Shown: positions 62,421-64,000 of the stretch, in pieces | Layout of the letters: the number at the start of each line of letters is the position of its first letter | Position numbering within the stretch: the first letter of the stretch is position 1 | Origin: Branchiostoma floridae | Taxonomy: Eukaryota > Chordata > Leptocardii > Amphioxiformes > Branchiostomatidae | Reading direction: 5' to 3' | Assembly: GCF_000003815.2 (NCBI RefSeq) | Contig: NC_049983.1 | Span: 1,477,999-1,541,998 of the forward strand | DNA length: 64,000 nt | Position numbers and translations under genes: made by a program | Notes under the pieces: model-generated | Seen by the model: the letters and a program-made list of their open reading frames with translations, nothing else | Databases searched by the model: none | Told to the model about the DNA's origin: nothing

Positions 62421-62914
62421 ATAACTTTCTTTGCTAAGACTTTCATATTTCGAACGCATTGTTATTTTGGTAGAGATTATGATCAGCTGACATCTACTTT
62501 TCCAAATGAGGTTCTCCTTTAAAAGTAATGAGAAACATTTACAATAGGTCAGTCGTCACAAGAGACCACCATTTTTGTTGACAGCAATGCTTCACAAACA
62601 GTCATCTTGTTTTGGACTCACACGTATGTTTACATAACATACATAAAATTTGTTACAAAGAGCACCGAATTGAGAAGGACCAGATCCCTGGTGGAAAGCA
62701 CTTTACGTGGTGTACTGAATTGGTGTGTGAATTTGTTACTATTGTCTGGTATATCTTACTCCATTGCCTAACCAGTGTATGATATAAAGAGGTATGCCCA
62801 ATCGTTTTCTACGACTGTGTTTCTTTTAGGAAGATCCAAGCCACTGCTATATATCGCCCCAACCGAAGCCTCTGCTTCAGGAATATGAATATGAGTATTT
62901 GATAGGCTCAAAAC

Positions 62915-63124
62915 CACGAGAGCAGAGCGCTATGCGGCGGACTGCGATTTGTCCCATTTGGCAAGTTTACATTAGGTTTGTGACCTCTAACCTTTGCTCC
63001 GTTGATGACCTCCGTCCGCCATTTTGTTTTATGTCGTCGACATTGCAATCATCTCCTCCAAACTGACGCGGTATTTAAAGAATTTCAGAGGACGCGGAGA
63101 GCGCTTTCCACCATAGACCTACAG
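62915..63124 (+). promoter_or_regulatory. Second zinc-finger-type promoter and first exon
   Basis: Paralogue of 57410-57624 (GGCTCAAAACCAC, CGCTATGCG, AGGTTTGTGACCTCTAACCTTTG, TCCGCCATTTTG), ending CCTACAG then gtaagcaatgtg. The sequence after the donor is also alike (gtcgttaatgcttcc). It presumably starts a related gene whose coding exons lie beyond position 64000. Confidence 0.65.
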
Positions 63125-64000
63125 GTAAGCAATGTGAGTGTCGTTAATGCTTCCTGGTTGGTGCTTGTTCATACTTTTTCGGAGGTAAATTAGAATTATA
63201 GAGGTATGTGTAGGGCTGACGTCAGAGTTGCGTTGCGCGGTAGAGGGCAAAAAATGGGAAGACGATTTGGGTGTGACTTAAAATCCTTGAAAATCCTTCT
63301 TTTCCTTGAAAATTTTTGCCCAATCTGGAGACTTTTTGAGTTAGAAGAGACAGGTAGGGTCTAAGCTTTCCTGTTTGGGTCAAAATTTGTTCAGTTCAAC
63401 AGTTCAGCTGGTGTAAGGACAGGTTTTAGTTACAGGGTGCTACTGGTTGTATCAGGAGGGAAAATGGGTCAAAGGTGAGGTTTCTTTCATAGAGCGAGCT
63501 TTTCTCCGAGAATGAGCCAAACAACCCTCTGTTTTCTTTGAATGCTTATAAACTAGACCCAAGTGACTTTCTGGTGGAGAAGAATTTTAAAGATTGAACT
63601 ATGGGTTAGTACTTTTTTGAAGCCTTCATTCAGTGTATTTCAACATGCTTGTCAATGGGCAGCCCTAACTTCGATGTCTGACCTGTACGATCGGTAGTTG
63701 GAGGGGGGGGGGGGGGGGGGCATGAAAACTAATGAGTGATGTACCGGCTGCCCAATATCGATTTGTACCTTCAGTTTACGGTTAGAAATCTTCTTCTTCG
63801 TCTTCTTCCGGTTACGTGTCAACTTCATTTTAAAAACTCTGACACGGTGGGGGGTAAGAGTAAGGGTACCCTTGGTGTACTTAAATCCTTAAAATCCACA
63901 TAGAGAAAAATTATAGGGACACCACAAGAATAAGGTGAAAACCCTTACCTGTCACGTGTGTGATATCCACCTCCAATATTCTAACATATCACCAGCTCAC
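63125..64000. other. Probable intron of the gene starting at 62.9 kb
   Basis: Starts at a good donor. It contains a long poly-G run near 63703-63720 and no recognisable exon up to the window end. Confidence 0.4.

Overview
The window is eukaryotic and most likely comes from a lancelet (Branchiostoma). I infer this from small phase-symmetric exons in AT-rich introns, a membrane collagen-fucolectin gene, a tandem family of BTB-BACK-Kelch genes, C2H2 arrays that alternate CDQCDYSA and CGECGYRT fingers, a chordate-type Rac GTPase, and a dense mix of LINEs, tRNA-derived SINEs, MITEs and Penelope remnants. No database search was possible, so species and family names rest on recognition.

Layout. At 2.1-7.4 kb on the minus strand, a seven-exon gene can be spliced in perfect frame into a type II membrane protein: cytoplasmic tail, transmembrane segment, coiled coil, collagen stalk and fucolectin (FTP) domain. 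From 8 to 14 kb there is only transposon debris: a LINE 3' end, then an L1/Tx1-like element holding a fragment of a second retroelement and a SINE, all apparently lodged in an older repeat that is uninterrupted at 1.6-1.95 kb. From 14.6 to 33.7 kb four Kelch-like genes lie head to tail on the minus strand. Copies 1 and 4 are intact, copy 2 is intact except for one lost splice acceptor, and copy 3 is a pseudogene lacking three exons. Their first BTB exon is almost identical at the DNA level while the Kelch exon has diverged. From 34 to 39 kb there are Penelope, RTE and SINE remnants. At 39.6-43.9 kb on the minus strand is a complete five-exon Rac gene of exactly 192 codons.

From 45.6 to 47.9 kb a minus-strand zinc-finger gene has a C-terminus eroded by stop codons next to a 19-bp minisatellite. 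At 48.64-49.99 kb is the most unusual object: a 1.36-kb foldback-like element with terminal inverted repeats, a 9-bp target duplication, and arms made of about 24 short hairpin units. It abuts a LINE (50.0-55.74 kb) with intact ORF1 and ORF2, whose poly(A) tail runs straight into a degenerate 5S rRNA sequence. At 57.4-59.2 kb is a plus-strand twelve-finger C2H2 gene. Its promoter and first exon have a paralogue at 62.9-63.1 kb, which probably starts another zinc-finger gene beyond the window.

Functional themes are carbohydrate recognition at the cell surface (collagen-fucolectin), CUL3-type ubiquitin adaptors (Kelch family), cytoskeletal signalling (Rac) and DNA-binding factors (zinc fingers). 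The genes share no pathway. The neighbourhood is shaped by tandem duplication and repeated transposon insertion.
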